This document shows positions 1 through 10,673 of a stretch of 44,435 nucleotides of DNA, in pieces. The stretch comes from Nemertoderma westbladi (taxonomy: Eukaryota > Xenacoelomorpha > Nemertodermatida > Nemertodermatidae), in the NCBI GenBank assembly GCA_032718475.1, contig JAUCBJ010001644.1:1-44435 (forward strand), written 5' to 3'. The stretch's first letter is position 1; each line of letters begins with the position of its first letter. Under the pieces are notes generated by a model. It was not told where the DNA came from, made no database searches, and worked only from the letters and a program-made list of their open reading frames with translations. Made by a program: the position numbers and the translations under genes.

Positions 1-2735
1 CGGTTTTCGCAGGAGTCGCCACAGAATCTACACTCACAACTAGCAGAAAGTTCGTGGAACGGTTCAGAGTTACTGCAGAGTTTGTGGTGAAACCCGTGGG
101 AGGTGCACCGGGTTAGTATGTGCCGGTTTCGCTGCCCTGGACGTCTCCAGGTGCGGTTGGTGAACGCGGGACCAAGGGAGTATCTTTCTTCTGTATAGTT
201 TGTTTCGCGTTCATCACGGAAGTTCTGGTAGGCAATTAAAACGTCGTTATTGAATATGGTTGGAGATTTTGAAATTATGTCATTGATGAATGTATCCGTT
301 TCGATTAGATGTAGTGCAAGAGTGGAGGAGGCTGAGGTATGTAGTCCTAACATGCGTTTGACGTGCGCGTTCTTTATTTTATCGAGGTTCTTTAGATGTA
401 TCAGTTTGAGGAATGGGCCGATCTGTTCAATGGCATAAGTAGCAATTGGAGCAATTTTCATATTAAATATTTGCATTCCAGTTTCGACGGATAAAAGTGG
501 GAGGTGGTTGATGGATCCGATGATGCTGTAAGCTGATTTGAGTTTAGAGTTTACATGTACAGTGAAGCTGAGAGATGGTTGTAAAGTGATTCCGAGGTAT
601 TCGTATTCGCTAGAGATTATTACTGGATTGCCGTTGTATGTGAAATTATCATTCTGGGCGAGCCGGCCACCTTTCCTAAATTTTACAACTTTAGTCTTAA
701 CAAGGTTGACATCCATTCCGTTGACGGTACACCAGCTGTGTAGCGCATTGAGGGCTGTCTGGATATCATCACGGTTTTCCGAATAGAAGACAAGGTCGTC
801 CGCGTAGAATATAAATTTAATTAACGATACCGCCCTGCGAATTGCATTGGCTAAGTCGGCAATATATAGGATAAAGCACGTAGGAGATAGGCAATCCCCC
901 TGTAAAACTCCACGTAGTTGTTTAATAATGTTCGACATGGTTAAGCCGTCATAAATTCGGATTGAGTTTGAGGTTAGGGCTTTGATAGTATCATATAGTT
1001 TCCCCTTTATGCCGGCATTGTATAGTTTATATAGAAGAATAGCTCTGCTAATCGAGTCGAAGGCCTTTCTAAAATCCACAAATACGGCGTAGATATGGCG
1101 GTTGTTGCGGCTAGGTGAGTTTAATGCGTTTGCGATGTCAGTTAACAATTCTTTAATTGCAGCCATAGTCGATTTTCCTCGGATGAAGCCGTGTTGCTCG
1201 TTAGGGATTGCATTTGGGTCGATGTTGGTTCGTATTCTATTGTTTATGATAGCCGTTAATGTTTTCAGGAGTACACATAACAGCGCGATGCCGCGGTAGT
1301 TATCGGGGTTTGTGAGAGCGCCTTTACCTTTATATATTATTATAATTATGCTCTCCAGCCAGCCAGAAGGGAGTTTCCCTAGGTTTAGACACGCGTTGTA
1401 CAGTAGTGTTAGAATCGACAGAATGAGTGGGAGGGCAAGCTTCAAGTGCTCGTAGTATAAACGGTCAGGGCCACCGGCTTTGTTGTTTGCTGCCCCTGTT
1501 ATCACTTCTTGCACTTCGTCCTCTGTTATCTCATTGTTATACCATGTATCCTCGTTCCTCTCTCTTTGAGTTGTAGATGGGATGTTAGGGCAGTTAGGTG
1601 GATTGTTGCATGCTCCCAGGAGATTTTGGAAATGGGTTTCCAGCTTTGTAGAGTCAATTGGTGCCACCGTGGCTGTGTGGTTCTTTAGTAGATTCCAAGG
1701 TTTAACTTCGGCTCGGTTTAGTTTCTCGACCAGCTCGGCCTTCTCAAACGCTTCTCGCTTCTCCTTAATTGTCCGCTTATATTGTTTCCTGATTTCCCAG
1801 AACTCTCTTTGTTCGGTTTCAGAATGGTTGCGTCTCAACATCGCATTCATTACGGACGACTTCAATAACTTACAATGTGAGTCAAACCAGGGTTTGCCGC
1901 TATGGGAGGAGTTTAGACGTTTAGTCGTTGAGTTGACTAAGGAGCCAGTGAGGAGTTCCGTAGCAGCATCTAGGTCATTATCGGCTATAAATCTGGAGAA
2001 TAATTCTGTATTTAGGTTTGATGATAAGCAATTTAGATCTAATTTTCGGTTAAGTGGGGCTGGCCTACCAGACAGTGAGTCAGTGGATGGTGGTGGAAGA
2101 TCAATTGATGTACAGACACGCTGGTGTTTTCTTATGGGATCGGTTATCACTTCTGAGGTGGGAATTGGTTGAGGGATTGTAGCGGGGTATTTTATAAACA
2201 TTAGGTCGATGGTGCTTTCACCTTGTGGCGATATATATGTTGGGAGATCAGGATTATTTAGCAGTGTGAACCCGAGCGCGTTGAGGTGGTTGGTGAGGTC
2301 AGAGCCACGGTTTCCTCGATCTAGACGGCAGTTGAAGTCGCCCCCAATAACCGTCGCCACCGAGTCGTCAATATGCGATAGTGCTTCGTTAACCACGAGG
2401 AAGACATCCTGTAGATGCGTATCAGGTTTAAAGTAAAATACTATATAGAAGGAAGAGTTGGTTTTGATTACTATGAACGATTCCGATTGGGCCAGGGCCG
2501 ATGGTTTGTGTTTAGGTTTGCATAGTATCATTAGACCTCCAGAGGGGCGGCCCCGCGCTGGAGCTACTGCAGGTTGATTAAATGTATAGTAGCCGCGGTT
2601 GTTGAATGAGTTTTCAGTGGACATAGTTTCTGTAAATAAGGCTATATCGGCGTTCAGATAGAGTTCTGAGTCTGTTAAGGTATTTGCGAGGTATTTCAGT
2701 CCTTCCACATTCCATAGTGTTATCTTTACCGTTTG
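1..2735 (-). CDS. LINE ORF2: AP endonuclease - reverse transcriptase, 3' end cut by window edge
   Basis: The frame is open for 911 codons without a stop. Counting from the codon after the ORF1 TGA, the endonuclease starts almost at once: VKITLWNVEGLK (residues 3-14), then FTET (about 34-37), GGDFN near 2330 and STIDLMF near 2200. The usual SDH box is not obvious; a KHQRV string lies where the catalytic His is expected. The reverse transcriptase follows: KGKG and NPDNYRGIAL near 1290-1330, FVDFRKAFDS near 1060, RGVLQGDCLSPT near 900, FYADDLV with the catalytic YADD at 795-806 (residues 644-647). The C-terminus carries CECRFCGD (positions about 10-35), a zinc-knuckle-like motif. The first Met is codon 38 (2622-2624), after the first two endonuclease motifs, so a normal AUG start would delete catalytic residues. 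It copies element RNA into DNA at a nicked chromosomal target. Confidence 0.85.
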
Positions 2736-2744
2736 TCAGTCCTG
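2728..2744 (-). promoter_or_regulatory. Candidate stop-codon readthrough site between LINE ORF1 and ORF2
   Basis: On the minus strand the context is GAC TGA CAA ACG. The TGA (2736-2738) ends ORF1, and the very next codons run in the same frame into the endonuclease domain. UGA followed by C is the leakiest stop context known in eukaryotes, and CAA after a stop occurs in some viral readthrough signals. No ATG lies between the stop and the endonuclease. Readthrough is inferred; termination-reinitiation at a non-AUG codon is the main alternative. Confidence 0.5.
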
Positions 2745-3566
2745 GTTATTATCCTGTAAACCAGCTTCCGTGGTCTGCGTCTGGTCAGCCATACGAGGTG
2801 TGTAGATCCGTGGGCGGAGACCGAGTGATTTGCGTTCATCATCATTCAGCTTGTAGTTTCTGATCGAGATCCCAACGCCCCATAGTGTTGTGTCCATGAG
2901 AGCATCGCGGTCCTCCTGGTTGCAAATCAGATGGAAGGCAGCATATGTGGCCTCGATATGGGATGGATTGATCTTTATTGCTGTGTCGAATTTTATATTC
3001 TCCGATTTTAGGAAGTCATTAATCTCCTCCACAGTGACTGTGGGTTCCAAGTTACCAATGTAGATGTGGGCCTTTCGCGGCGGATGTGCACGTGGTTGGG
3101 CGGCGCGCAATGGGCCACCTACCCGGCTTCCACGGGATGGAGCTGGGCGGCGGTATTGTGGGGTGTATGAGTTGGCGTTAAGCGAGGTAGTTGCTACTAC
3201 AGGCGTCCCTGTTGTAGCACTTCCAGCATTGATCAGTAGTTGGCGTTGCGGGTTAATGTGCCGGTTTATGGTTGGGCGGGGAGGTTCTATATGCGGTGGG
3301 GTGTTACCTGCTCGGATAACAGATAGCAGTTCGTCCTTTGTGGATAGTGATTCCTTTTGTGCATTGATTGTCTGCTTTCGCGCTTCTGCGAGTTCATTGA
3401 GATTGCCGCTGTACAGTGAGTTCATCGCTGACAGTGATTCGAAGAGGTTCTTCTCATCGTCCTGCGAGACACTCTTCTTCTGTTTGACCAAGCGGAACAG
3501 CGCAATTACCTCCTTTTGGAGCCTCCCGAAGTCAATGGATGCGTCATTGTTGTTGTTAGTGGCCAT
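2736..3566 (-). CDS. LINE ORF1 protein: coiled-coil-like N-terminus plus RRM-like domain
   Basis: This 276-residue protein starts at an ATG followed by Ala-Thr-Asn. Residues about 10-85 are charged and helical-looking (FGRLQKEVIALFRLVKQKKS, then ELAEARKQ), as expected of a multimerising segment. Residues about 90-165 are rich in Pro, Arg and Gly. From about residue 166 an RNA-recognition-motif-like domain begins: IYIGNL fits the RNP2 pattern and ATYAAFHL could be the RNP1 strand. LINE ORF1 proteins of this type bind element RNA in a cytoplasmic ribonucleoprotein. The frame ends DNNQD-TGA, and ORF2 continues in the same frame directly after that stop. The opposite-strand frame over 3064-3597 is a shadow. 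The RRM call rests on motif pattern only. Confidence 0.8.
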   Translation of the reverse strand: MATNNNNDASIDFGRLQKEVIALFRLVKQKKSVSQDDEKNLFESLSAMNSLYSGNLNELAEARKQTINAQKESLSTKDELLSVIRAGNTPPHIEPPRPTINRHINPQRQLLINAGSATTGTPVVATTSLNANSYTPQYRRPAPSRGSRVGGPLRAAQPRAHPPRKAHIYIGNLEPTVTVEEINDFLKSENIKFDTAIKINPSHIEATYAAFHLICNQEDRDALMDTTLWGVGISIRNYKLNDDERKSLGLRPRIYTPRMADQTQTTEAGLQDNNQD

Positions 3567-3680
3567 TTTAATGCAGATGAGTGATATAATAATGTAATTA
3601 AAACTATAATATATATAATTAAAATAGTACCGGTCCCACGGGCAGTTTGTACTGTTGTTTGTAGGTAGAAGAATCCAATA
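3567..3680 (-). other. Probable 5' leader of the LINE
   Basis: This AT-rich stretch lies between the ORF1 ATG and a more GC-rich patch near 3630-3665 on the minus strand. No separate gene is visible. The element's 5' boundary is approximate. Confidence 0.35.
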
Positions 3681-3854
3681 TATAAAATATATATTAGTTA
3701 TTATTAATATGATATTGATATTATTAATATAATTGTTAATATTTATAATCCATACATATGGAACAACTGAGATACTAGTTAAAATTAAATAATGATGGCC
3801 ATAATGCTCACAATAATGTGACCATGATGCTCACAATAATGTGACCATATAATT
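3681..3854. other. AT-rich DNA with a 23-bp direct duplication
   Basis: No gene is visible. A unit containing ATGCTCACAATAATGTGACC occurs twice in tandem (3804-3826 and 3827-3848, period 23) beside the ATC/GAT microsatellite that ends the next element. Each unit itself contains CACAATAATGTG, a near-palindrome. Confidence 0.7.
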
Positions 3855-4978
3855 GATGATGATGATGATGATGATCGGCTTGCACTAGGGTGCAGTGCCG
3901 GCGGCCCCAGAAACATAGCGCCCCCAGATCTTGCGGTCAGCCATACAATTTCCTAATTCATTCCTGTTCTCAAGTCCTGTGTCCTTGAGCAGGCGTTTGA
4001 GGAAAGTCATTGGCTGTCCACCACGTCTATTCTCGCCAGCAGGCTGCCACAGCACAAGGTTGTGTACAGGTTGATCCTGCCGGCGGAAACAGTGCCCAGC
4101 AAGCATTAGACGGCGTTTCTGCAGGGTGATGCTAGGTCTTGGCAATGAGATGTTACCATATTTATATAACACCTCATTGCTTATGTGTGCATCATATGCT
4201 ATGTTGTGCACCCGGCGAAGCATCCTGGTGTATGTGCCATCCAAGGACCTGGTGTCTTCAGCAGTTAGAGCCCAGCATGGGCTGCCATAGAGCAGCACAG
4301 GCTCCACTGCTGCACAGAAAAGGCGTACCTTTAAAGAGCATGAGATGTCAGAGCTCTTCCAGATCCTGGATAGCTTGTGGATGGCGGACCAGGCTTTGCC
4401 TTTGCGAATTCGGAGATCTTCAACAGACCTCCGAACCCATGATCCAAGGTAGCAGAAGTCGTTCACATGACTTACCAGTCCATCCAGCGATTGAATGTTA
4501 TCCCGATCAATTTTCTGCTGATCTGAATCCATGTTTACTGTCAGAATTTTGGTCTTTGTGCTATTCACAAAGAGGCCAACACTAGATGCAGCCTCCTCTA
4601 AGCTAGATAGCAGCTTCTGTGCTCCTTCTAATGTCTCTGATAGTAAACCAAGGTCATCAGCAAAGTCAAGGTCGGTTAGATGTTCTGCTGGGGAACCACG
4701 TCTACGGCTACCTGATGGTGGAGATATTTCCACCCCATCAGCTTCATGAAGATGAGTGATGTCCGCAGCACATAGTCCACCACAATAATGAAGAGGAACG
4801 GGGCTAATGTGTCTCCTTGAAGGACACCCCAGAGAACCTCAAATGGGTCTGTGTCTCCATCAGTAGTGGATACAAAGGTCGTGGAACCGTCATATACTGA
4901 TCTGATTGCATTAATGATCTCATTGGGGATCCCATATGCCTGAAGAATTTGGAACATGCGTGGGCGTGACACGATAAA
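3855..4978 (-). mobile_element. 5'-truncated RTE-like non-LTR retrotransposon with (ATC)n 3' tail
   Basis: Read on the minus strand, the copy begins inside the reverse transcriptase and ends about 30 bases after the ORF stop in a run of ATC triplets (3855-3876). A very short 3' UTR ending in a trinucleotide microsatellite instead of poly(A) is characteristic of RTE-type elements. The protein is clearly related to the copies at 31599-32638 and 39000-40011 but is a different, more diverged family. I could not find a target-site duplication. Confidence 0.75.
3885..4972 (-). pseudogene. RTE-like reverse transcriptase, C-terminal part, frameshifted
   Basis: Two overlapping minus-strand frames make up one damaged protein. 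The upstream piece (4972-4760) carries WGVLQGDTLAPFLFIIVVDY, the palm motif preceding the active site. The downstream piece (about 4757-3885) carries DLDFADDLGLL with the catalytic Asp pair, then the thumb region (LLYGSPCWALTAEDTRSLDG) and the C-terminal region (GHCFRRQDQPVHNLVLWQP, GGQPMTFLKRLLKDTGL). A one-base frameshift lies near 4757, judged by alignment with the intact homologue at 39008-39967. The endonuclease and the first half of the reverse transcriptase are absent. The copy cannot mobilise itself. Confidence 0.8.
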
Positions 4979-5041
4979 ATGTAATTAGTTCCATAACTTA
5001 TGTAAAAAAGGATATTCCGTAAATGATTAAAATTTGACGTA
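4979..5041. other. Short AT-rich spacer between two element copies
   Basis: Sixty-odd bases with a run of six A on the plus strand. It may be the 3' UTR of the neighbouring reverse-transcriptase remnant. Nothing else is visible. Confidence 0.3.
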
Positions 5042-6710
5042 TTAACTGCGCATTTGGGGTCGATCAGTGGTCATCAGCCAGATTGCTGTTCGTAGGCAGG
5101 ATCTGCAAAGGGGGATAGCCTGGCATTCCAGGTAATGTTGTTTGGTGGTCGCTGAGCAACCACACATCCAGCATTCACAGCAATCAGCTGGCCTCCAACA
5201 ACTGGGATTGGTGCAGATGCGGTGGTGGTATCCATTTGATATCAGCTGTGCGGCATAGCGGCGGCGTAAACTGGAGAGTCCAGTAACGTCTATGTCGGAC
5301 GCGTCTGGATGGTCAATGGCATGGAGGATTGCAGTAGACGAGGCAAACTTGCTGATTCCACACCATAACTTCCAGTAGAACGCTCGCACCCGTTGCACGT
5401 GGTCCAGTTGTGTAATGTCGCTACTCGTGAAAATACTGCACCCGTATGTTGTCGATGGAAGGACGATTGATTGCCATAAACGTTGTGCCGATTGTTGGGA
5501 TACTATACGAAGATTAACTTTTGTAGTGATTAATACACAACTTGATATGCCTTTAGAATACATGTGACCGTAATGCCCGCTAGCCCCATTTTTGGTTGAT
5601 AGGATTACTCCTAAGTATTGAAAACAGTTCTGGAATTCCAATACTTGCCCGTTGTATTCCAGAACATCAGTGCGTGCCAATCTACCTCCACGGCGAAACT
5701 TAATGGCTTTAGTCTTTGTGATATTGACTTCGAGTTTGTTAAGTTTACAATAATCAGCGAGTTTATTCAAACTAGATTGTACGTCTGCGATCGAATCTCC
5801 GACAATTACTAGGTCGTCAGCGTACATTATCACCCAGATAGTAGCGAACACAATGTATGCGGGAAGGTCTGCCATGAAGAGACTAAATAATAGTGGGGAG
5901 AGTTTGTCGCCTTGGACTACTCCAACCGTTTGAGCGATCGGTTCCAACACGTGCACTCCTACGCAGATGCACACGAAGTTTATCGAGATCAAGGCCCAAA
6001 TCGCGCTGATAAACTTTCGGCTCAATCCCACATTCGATAGTTTCATGCAGAGTATCTCGCGGTTTATTGAGTCAAAACATTTCCGGAAGTCTACAAAGAC
6101 GCAATAAACGTGCCTGCCTGCTGGTTGTATAGCGATGTTAATACGGTTATATAAACATCTAACGGCGTCTATCGTAGATCGCGACTTCCTGAACCCGTAT
6201 TGAGCACCAGGGAACGCACTCTGCGCTCTGCCCAGTTGTACAGTCTTGTTGCTAAGATCGACGTGTAGGTTTTTAGCAAACACGAGAGTAACGCAATCCC
6301 GCGGTACTAGTCAGGCGAGGACTTACTTCCCTTCCCTTTGTACAATGGTATTAAGTATGACTTCAGCCATGCAGTGGGACACGTAGCTGCGGCAAAACAT
6401 ATACTAAATATACTTAATAGGTACGGGAGTAAGTGACCGAAACCGAGCTTTAATGATTCCCCTGTGACACCATCTGGGCCCGCAGCTTTATGCTGTTTCT
6501 GTTTGTAGACCGCCTCCGTGATCTCGGCAGGGTCAATTGGTTTATCTAACGCATCGACTGGCTGTTCGGGGATTGTTGGCAGCTGTGGACGAGTATCTGA
6601 AGCGAGTAGCTTCGTGAAATGGGATGACCAGGATTCCTCAGAGACCTGTTGCGCTACGGGTTTAGTTATTGATCGTTTGCCTTTTAGTATATTCCAGAAA
6701 TTAGTTATTA
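5042..6710 (-). pseudogene. Decayed non-LTR reverse transcriptase (I/Ingi-like), 5'-truncated
   Basis: The minus-strand frame 6283-5042 carries QYGFRKSRSTIDAV, VFVDFRKCFDSINRE, GVVQGDKLSPLLFSL, MYADDLVIV (catalytic YADD) and a C-terminal cysteine cluster (CCECWMCGCSATTKQHYLEC). Upstream (about 6710-6284) another frame continues the N-terminal half: a GPDGVTGE string and IPLYKGKGSKSSPD, followed by an in-frame TAG at about 6308 where related proteins have Asn before YRGIALL. A frameshift near 6260 separates the two pieces. There is no endonuclease, so the copy was truncated at its 5' end on insertion. It is related to, but not the same family as, the intact element at 1-3680. Confidence 0.8.
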
Positions 6711-6781
6711 TTTATATATAATAATTAAATAAATATAAATAGAATCCTACAAAGGTGCTTTAATATGTTCTACCAACTTAC

Positions 6782-6981
6782 ACCAAAATTAATTATGTTC
6801 TCTATTGTATAACTATCTCCTTGAATAAGTTTGTGGTCTATAAGATTGTCATTGTTATGCAAACGATCAGTGATATTTGGTATGATTACAAATCCAAAAA
6901 CCATGCACGCCATTGCGATATTAATTCCCACTATCCAACGTAGAAATACAAAGTAAGAGGCAACAACTACACCAAAGTGAC
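6782..6981 (-). CDS. Exon of a TMC-like (transmembrane channel-like) host gene
   Basis: The minus-strand translation contains GHFGVVVASYFVFLRWIVGI and then NIAMACMVFGFVIIPN. This matches the pattern of the first conserved transmembrane region of TMC proteins (an FG..VASYF.FLRW..G.N block followed by a hydrophobic stretch ending in a Pro-containing VP/IP motif). TMC proteins are multi-pass membrane proteins of animals, some forming mechanotransduction channels. Splice sites frame the match. A TTTTTGCAG acceptor ends at 6982 and a perfect GTAAGT donor occupies 6781-6776, giving a 200-bp exon that starts one base into a codon and ends in phase 0. A related upstream exon lies at 40381-40527 on the same strand. 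The family assignment is from motif recognition, not a search. Confidence 0.65.
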
Positions 6982-7478
6982 CTGCAAAAATGTACAAACA
7001 ATTTGGGATTTCAAATTGTAATTCATTAAAATTTGAAATTCATTACATTCTAGTCTATAATATATTTGTTCCAAATTATTTAAAAACGATACAGATATTA
7101 AAATAATATATTACGTCATTGTTATTAATTACGCTCGTTAGTGTACTATTGTTAAAAAAAACTATTAAGATCTGTCTGCTGATTCTCCACTCTCATGGTA
7201 TACCTAAGCCTCTTACCGACATAAAAAGGCAAGATAACAAAAAATGTAAGTCTGAAGGTAATATAGATGACAGATATTTGAAGTCCGAAAATGGAAGTCA
7301 GACAATAGAAGTCAGTAAAAGGAAACAGCTTGTGGACAGCACAGATGGATCTGATTGTAGGACCAGATTCTAGGATTGAACACATTAATTCTTAAAAATA
7401 CGTGGGCGGGAATGTATAACGAGGAAGACAGACTCGAAGGCCTTTAAGAAGTCTCCAAATAGTCGATAGGAGGCAAAG
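6982..7478. other. Probable intron sequence upstream of the TMC-like exon
   Basis: AT-rich, no convincing exon. Short open frames on both strands (for example 7119-7373 plus) show no recognisable domain and no paired splice sites. The satellite starts at its right end. Confidence 0.5.
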
Positions 7479-10400
7479 ATGAGAGAGTGGAGAATCACGC
7501 AAATGGGTGGAGTGAATGGAGAATCACGCAAATCCGTGGAGAGAGAGGAGAATCACGCAAATCCGTGGAGTGAATGGAGAATCACGCAAATCCGTGGAGA
7601 GAGAGGAGAATCACGTAAATCCGTGGAGAGAGAGGAGAATCACGCAAATGGGTGGAGTGAATGGAGAATCACGCAAATCCGTGGAGAGAGAGGAGAATCA
7701 CGCAAATCCGTGGAGTGAATGGAGAATCACGCAAATCCGTGGAGAGAGAGGAGAATCACGCAAATCCGTGGAGTGAATGGAGAATCACGCAAATCCGTGG
7801 AGAGAGAGGAGAATCACGTAAATCCGTGGAGAGAGAGGAGAATCACGCAAATGGGTGGAGAGAGTGGAGAATCACGCAAATCCATAGAGAGAGTGGAGAG
7901 TCACGCAAATCCGTGGAGAGAGTGGAGAATCACGTAAATCCGTGGAGAGAGTGGAGAATCACGCAAATCCGTGGAGAGAGTGGAGAATCACGCAAATCCG
8001 TGGAGAGAGTGGAGAATCACGCAAATCCGTGGAGAGAGTGGAGAATCACGCAAATCCGTGGAGAGAGTGGAGAATCACGCAAATCCATAGAGAGAGTGGA
8101 GAGTCACGCAAATCCGTGGAGAGAGTGGAGAATCACGTAAATCCGTGGAGAGAGTGGAGAATCACGCAAATCCGTGGAGAGAGTGGAGAATCACGCAAAT
8201 CCGTGGAGAGAGTGGAGAATCACGCAAATCCGTGGAGAGAGTGGAGAATCACGCAAATCCGTGGAGAGAGTGGAGAATCACGCAAATCCGTGGAGTGAGT
8301 GGAGAATCACGCAAATCCGTGGAGTGAGTGGAGAATCACGCAAATCCGTGGAGAGAGTGGAGAATCACGCAAATCCGTGGAGAGAGTGGAGAATCACGCA
8401 AATCCGTGGAGAGAGTGGAGAATCACGCAAATCCGTGGAGTGAGTGGAGAATCACGCAAATCCGTGGAGAGAGTGGAGAATCACGCAAATCCATAGAGAG
8501 AGTGGAGAGTCACGCAAATCCGTGGAGAGAGTGGAGAATCACGTAAATCCGTGGAGAGAGTGGAGAATCACGCAAATCCGTGGAGAGAGTGGAGAATCAC
8601 GCAAATGGGTGGACAGAGTGGAGAATCACGTAAATCCGTGGAGAGAGTGGAGAATCACGCAAATCCGTGGAGAGAGTGGAGAATCACGCAAAACCGTGGA
8701 GAGAGTGGAGAATCACGCAAATCCGTGGAGTGAGTGGAGAATCACGTAAATCCGTGGAGTGAGTGGAGAATCACGCAAATCCGTGGAGTGAGTGGAGAAT
8801 CACGCAAATCCGTGGAGAGAGTGGAGAATCACGCAAAACCGTGGAGAGAGTGGAGAATCACGCAAATCCGTGGAGTGAGTGGAGAATCACGCAAATCCAT
8901 GGAGAGAGTGGAGAATCACGCAAATCCGTGGAGTGAGTGGAGAATCACGCAAATCCGTGGAGAGAGTGGAGAATCACGCAAATCCGTGGAGAGAGTGGAG
9001 AATCACGCAAATCCATGGAGAGAGTGCAGAATCACGCAAATCCGTGGAGAGAGTGGAGAATCACGCAAAACCGTGGAGAGAGTGGAGAATCATGCAAATC
9101 CGTGGAGAGAGTGGAGAATCACGCAAATCCGTGGAGTGAGTGGAGAATCACGCAAATCCATGGAGAGAGTGGAGAATCACGCAAATCCGTGGAGTGAGTG
9201 GAGAATCACGCAAATCCGTGGAGAGAGTGGAGAATCACGCAAATCCGTGGAGAGAGTGGAGAATCACGCAAATCCGTGGAGAGAGTGGAGAATCACGCAA
9301 ATCCGTGGAGAGAGTGCAGAATCACGCAAATCCGTGGAGAGAGTGGAGAATCACGCAAAACCGTGGAGAGAGTGGAGAATCACGCAAATCCGTGGAGAGA
9401 GTGGAGAATCACGCAAATCCGTGGAGAGAGTGGAGAATCACGCAAATCCGTGGAGTGAGTGGAGAATCACGTAAATCCGTGGAGTGAGTGGAGAATCACG
9501 CAAATCCGTGGAGTGAGTGGATAATTACGCAAATCCGTGGAGAGAGTGGAGAATCACGCAAATCCGTGGAGAGAGTGGAGAATCACGCAAATCCGTGGAG
9601 AGAGTGGAGAATCACGCAAAACCGTGGAGTGAGTGGAGAATCACGCAAATCCATGGAGAGAGTGGAGAATCACGCAAATCCGTGGAGAGAGTGGAGAATC
9701 ACGCAAATCCGTGGAGAGAGTGGAGAATCACGCAAATCCGTGGAGAGAGTGGAGAATCACGCAAATGGGTGGAGAGAGTGGATAATTACGCAAATCCGTG
9801 GAGAGAGTGGAGAATCACGCAAATCCGTGGAGAGAGTGGAGAATCACGCAAATCCGTGGAGAGAGTGGAGAATCACGCAAAACCGTGGAGAGAGTGGAGA
9901 ATCACGCAAATCCGTGGAGAGAGTGGAGAATCACGCAAATCCGTGGAGAGAGTGGAGAATCACGCAAATCCGTGGAGAGAGTGGAGAATCACGCAAATGT
10001 GGAGAGAGTGGAAATCACGCAAATCCGTGGAGTGAGTGGAGAATCACGCAAATCCATGGAGAGAGTGGAGAATCACGCAAATCCGTGGAGTGAGTGGAGA
10101 ATCACGCAAAACCGTGGAGAGAGTGGAGAATCACGCAAATCCGTGGAGAGAGTGGAGAATCACGCAAATCCGTGGAGAGAGTGGAGAATCACGCAAATGG
10201 GTGGAGAGAGTGGATAATTACGCAAATCCGTGGAGAGAGTGGAGAATCACGCAAATCCGTGGAGAGAGTGGAGAATCACGCAAATCCGTGGAGAGAGTGG
10301 AGAATCACGCAAAACCGTGGAGAGAGTGGAGAATCACGCAAATCCGTGGAGTGAGTGGAGAATCACGCAAATCCGTGGAGTGAGTGGACAATCACGCAAA

Positions 10401-10673
10401 TCCGTGGAGAGAGTGGAGAATCACGCAAAACCGTGGAGAGAGTGGAGAATCACGCAAATCCGTGGAGTGAGTGGAGAATCACGCAAATCCGTGGAGTGAG
10501 TGGAGAATCACGCAAATCCGTGAAGAGAGTGGAGAATCACGCAAATCCGTGGAGAGAGTGGAGAATCACGCAAATCCGTGGAGTGAGTGGAGAATCACGC
10601 AAATCCGTGGAGTGAGTGGAGAATCACGCAAATCCGTGAAGAGAGTGGAGAATCACGCAAATCCGTGGAGTGA

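Larger units (their letters stand above)
1..3680 (-). mobile_element. Non-LTR retrotransposon (LINE), apparently coding-intact, 3' end beyond window
   Basis: Read on the minus strand the element has a short leader (about 3680-3567), ORF1 (3566-2736) and ORF2 (2735 to the window edge). ORF2 has the order AP-type endonuclease, reverse transcriptase, C-terminal cysteine motif. I read every triplet of ORF2 and found no stop, so this copy is not visibly decayed, unlike every other mobile element in the window. The YKGKG and NPDNYRGIAL strings and the C-terminal CxxC suggest one of the endonuclease-bearing LINE clades (I/Ingi/CR1-like). I cannot place the clade firmly. The exact 5' end is a guess based on where the sequence becomes plain AT-rich DNA. 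The 3' tail lies outside the window, so no target-site duplication can be tested. Confidence 0.85.

Noticed and set aside
1582-2172. Plus-strand 196-codon frame
   Set aside because: It is the shadow of the minus-strand LINE ORF2, which has clear domains. The same holds for the plus-strand frames at 250-1299 and 2209-2436.
3064-3597. Plus-strand 177-codon frame
   Set aside because: Shadow of LINE ORF1 on the opposite strand; no domain of its own.
6770-6781. Extending the TMC-like exon past the GTAAGT
   Set aside because: The frame continues only a few codons (V-S-W) to a stop. The perfect donor and the family pattern favour splicing at 6782/6781.
7119-7373. Plus-strand 84-codon frame before the satellite
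   Set aside because: Low-complexity Lys/Ser/Asp-rich translation after a hydrophobic start, no recognised domain, no matching splice sites. An exon cannot be excluded but is not supported.
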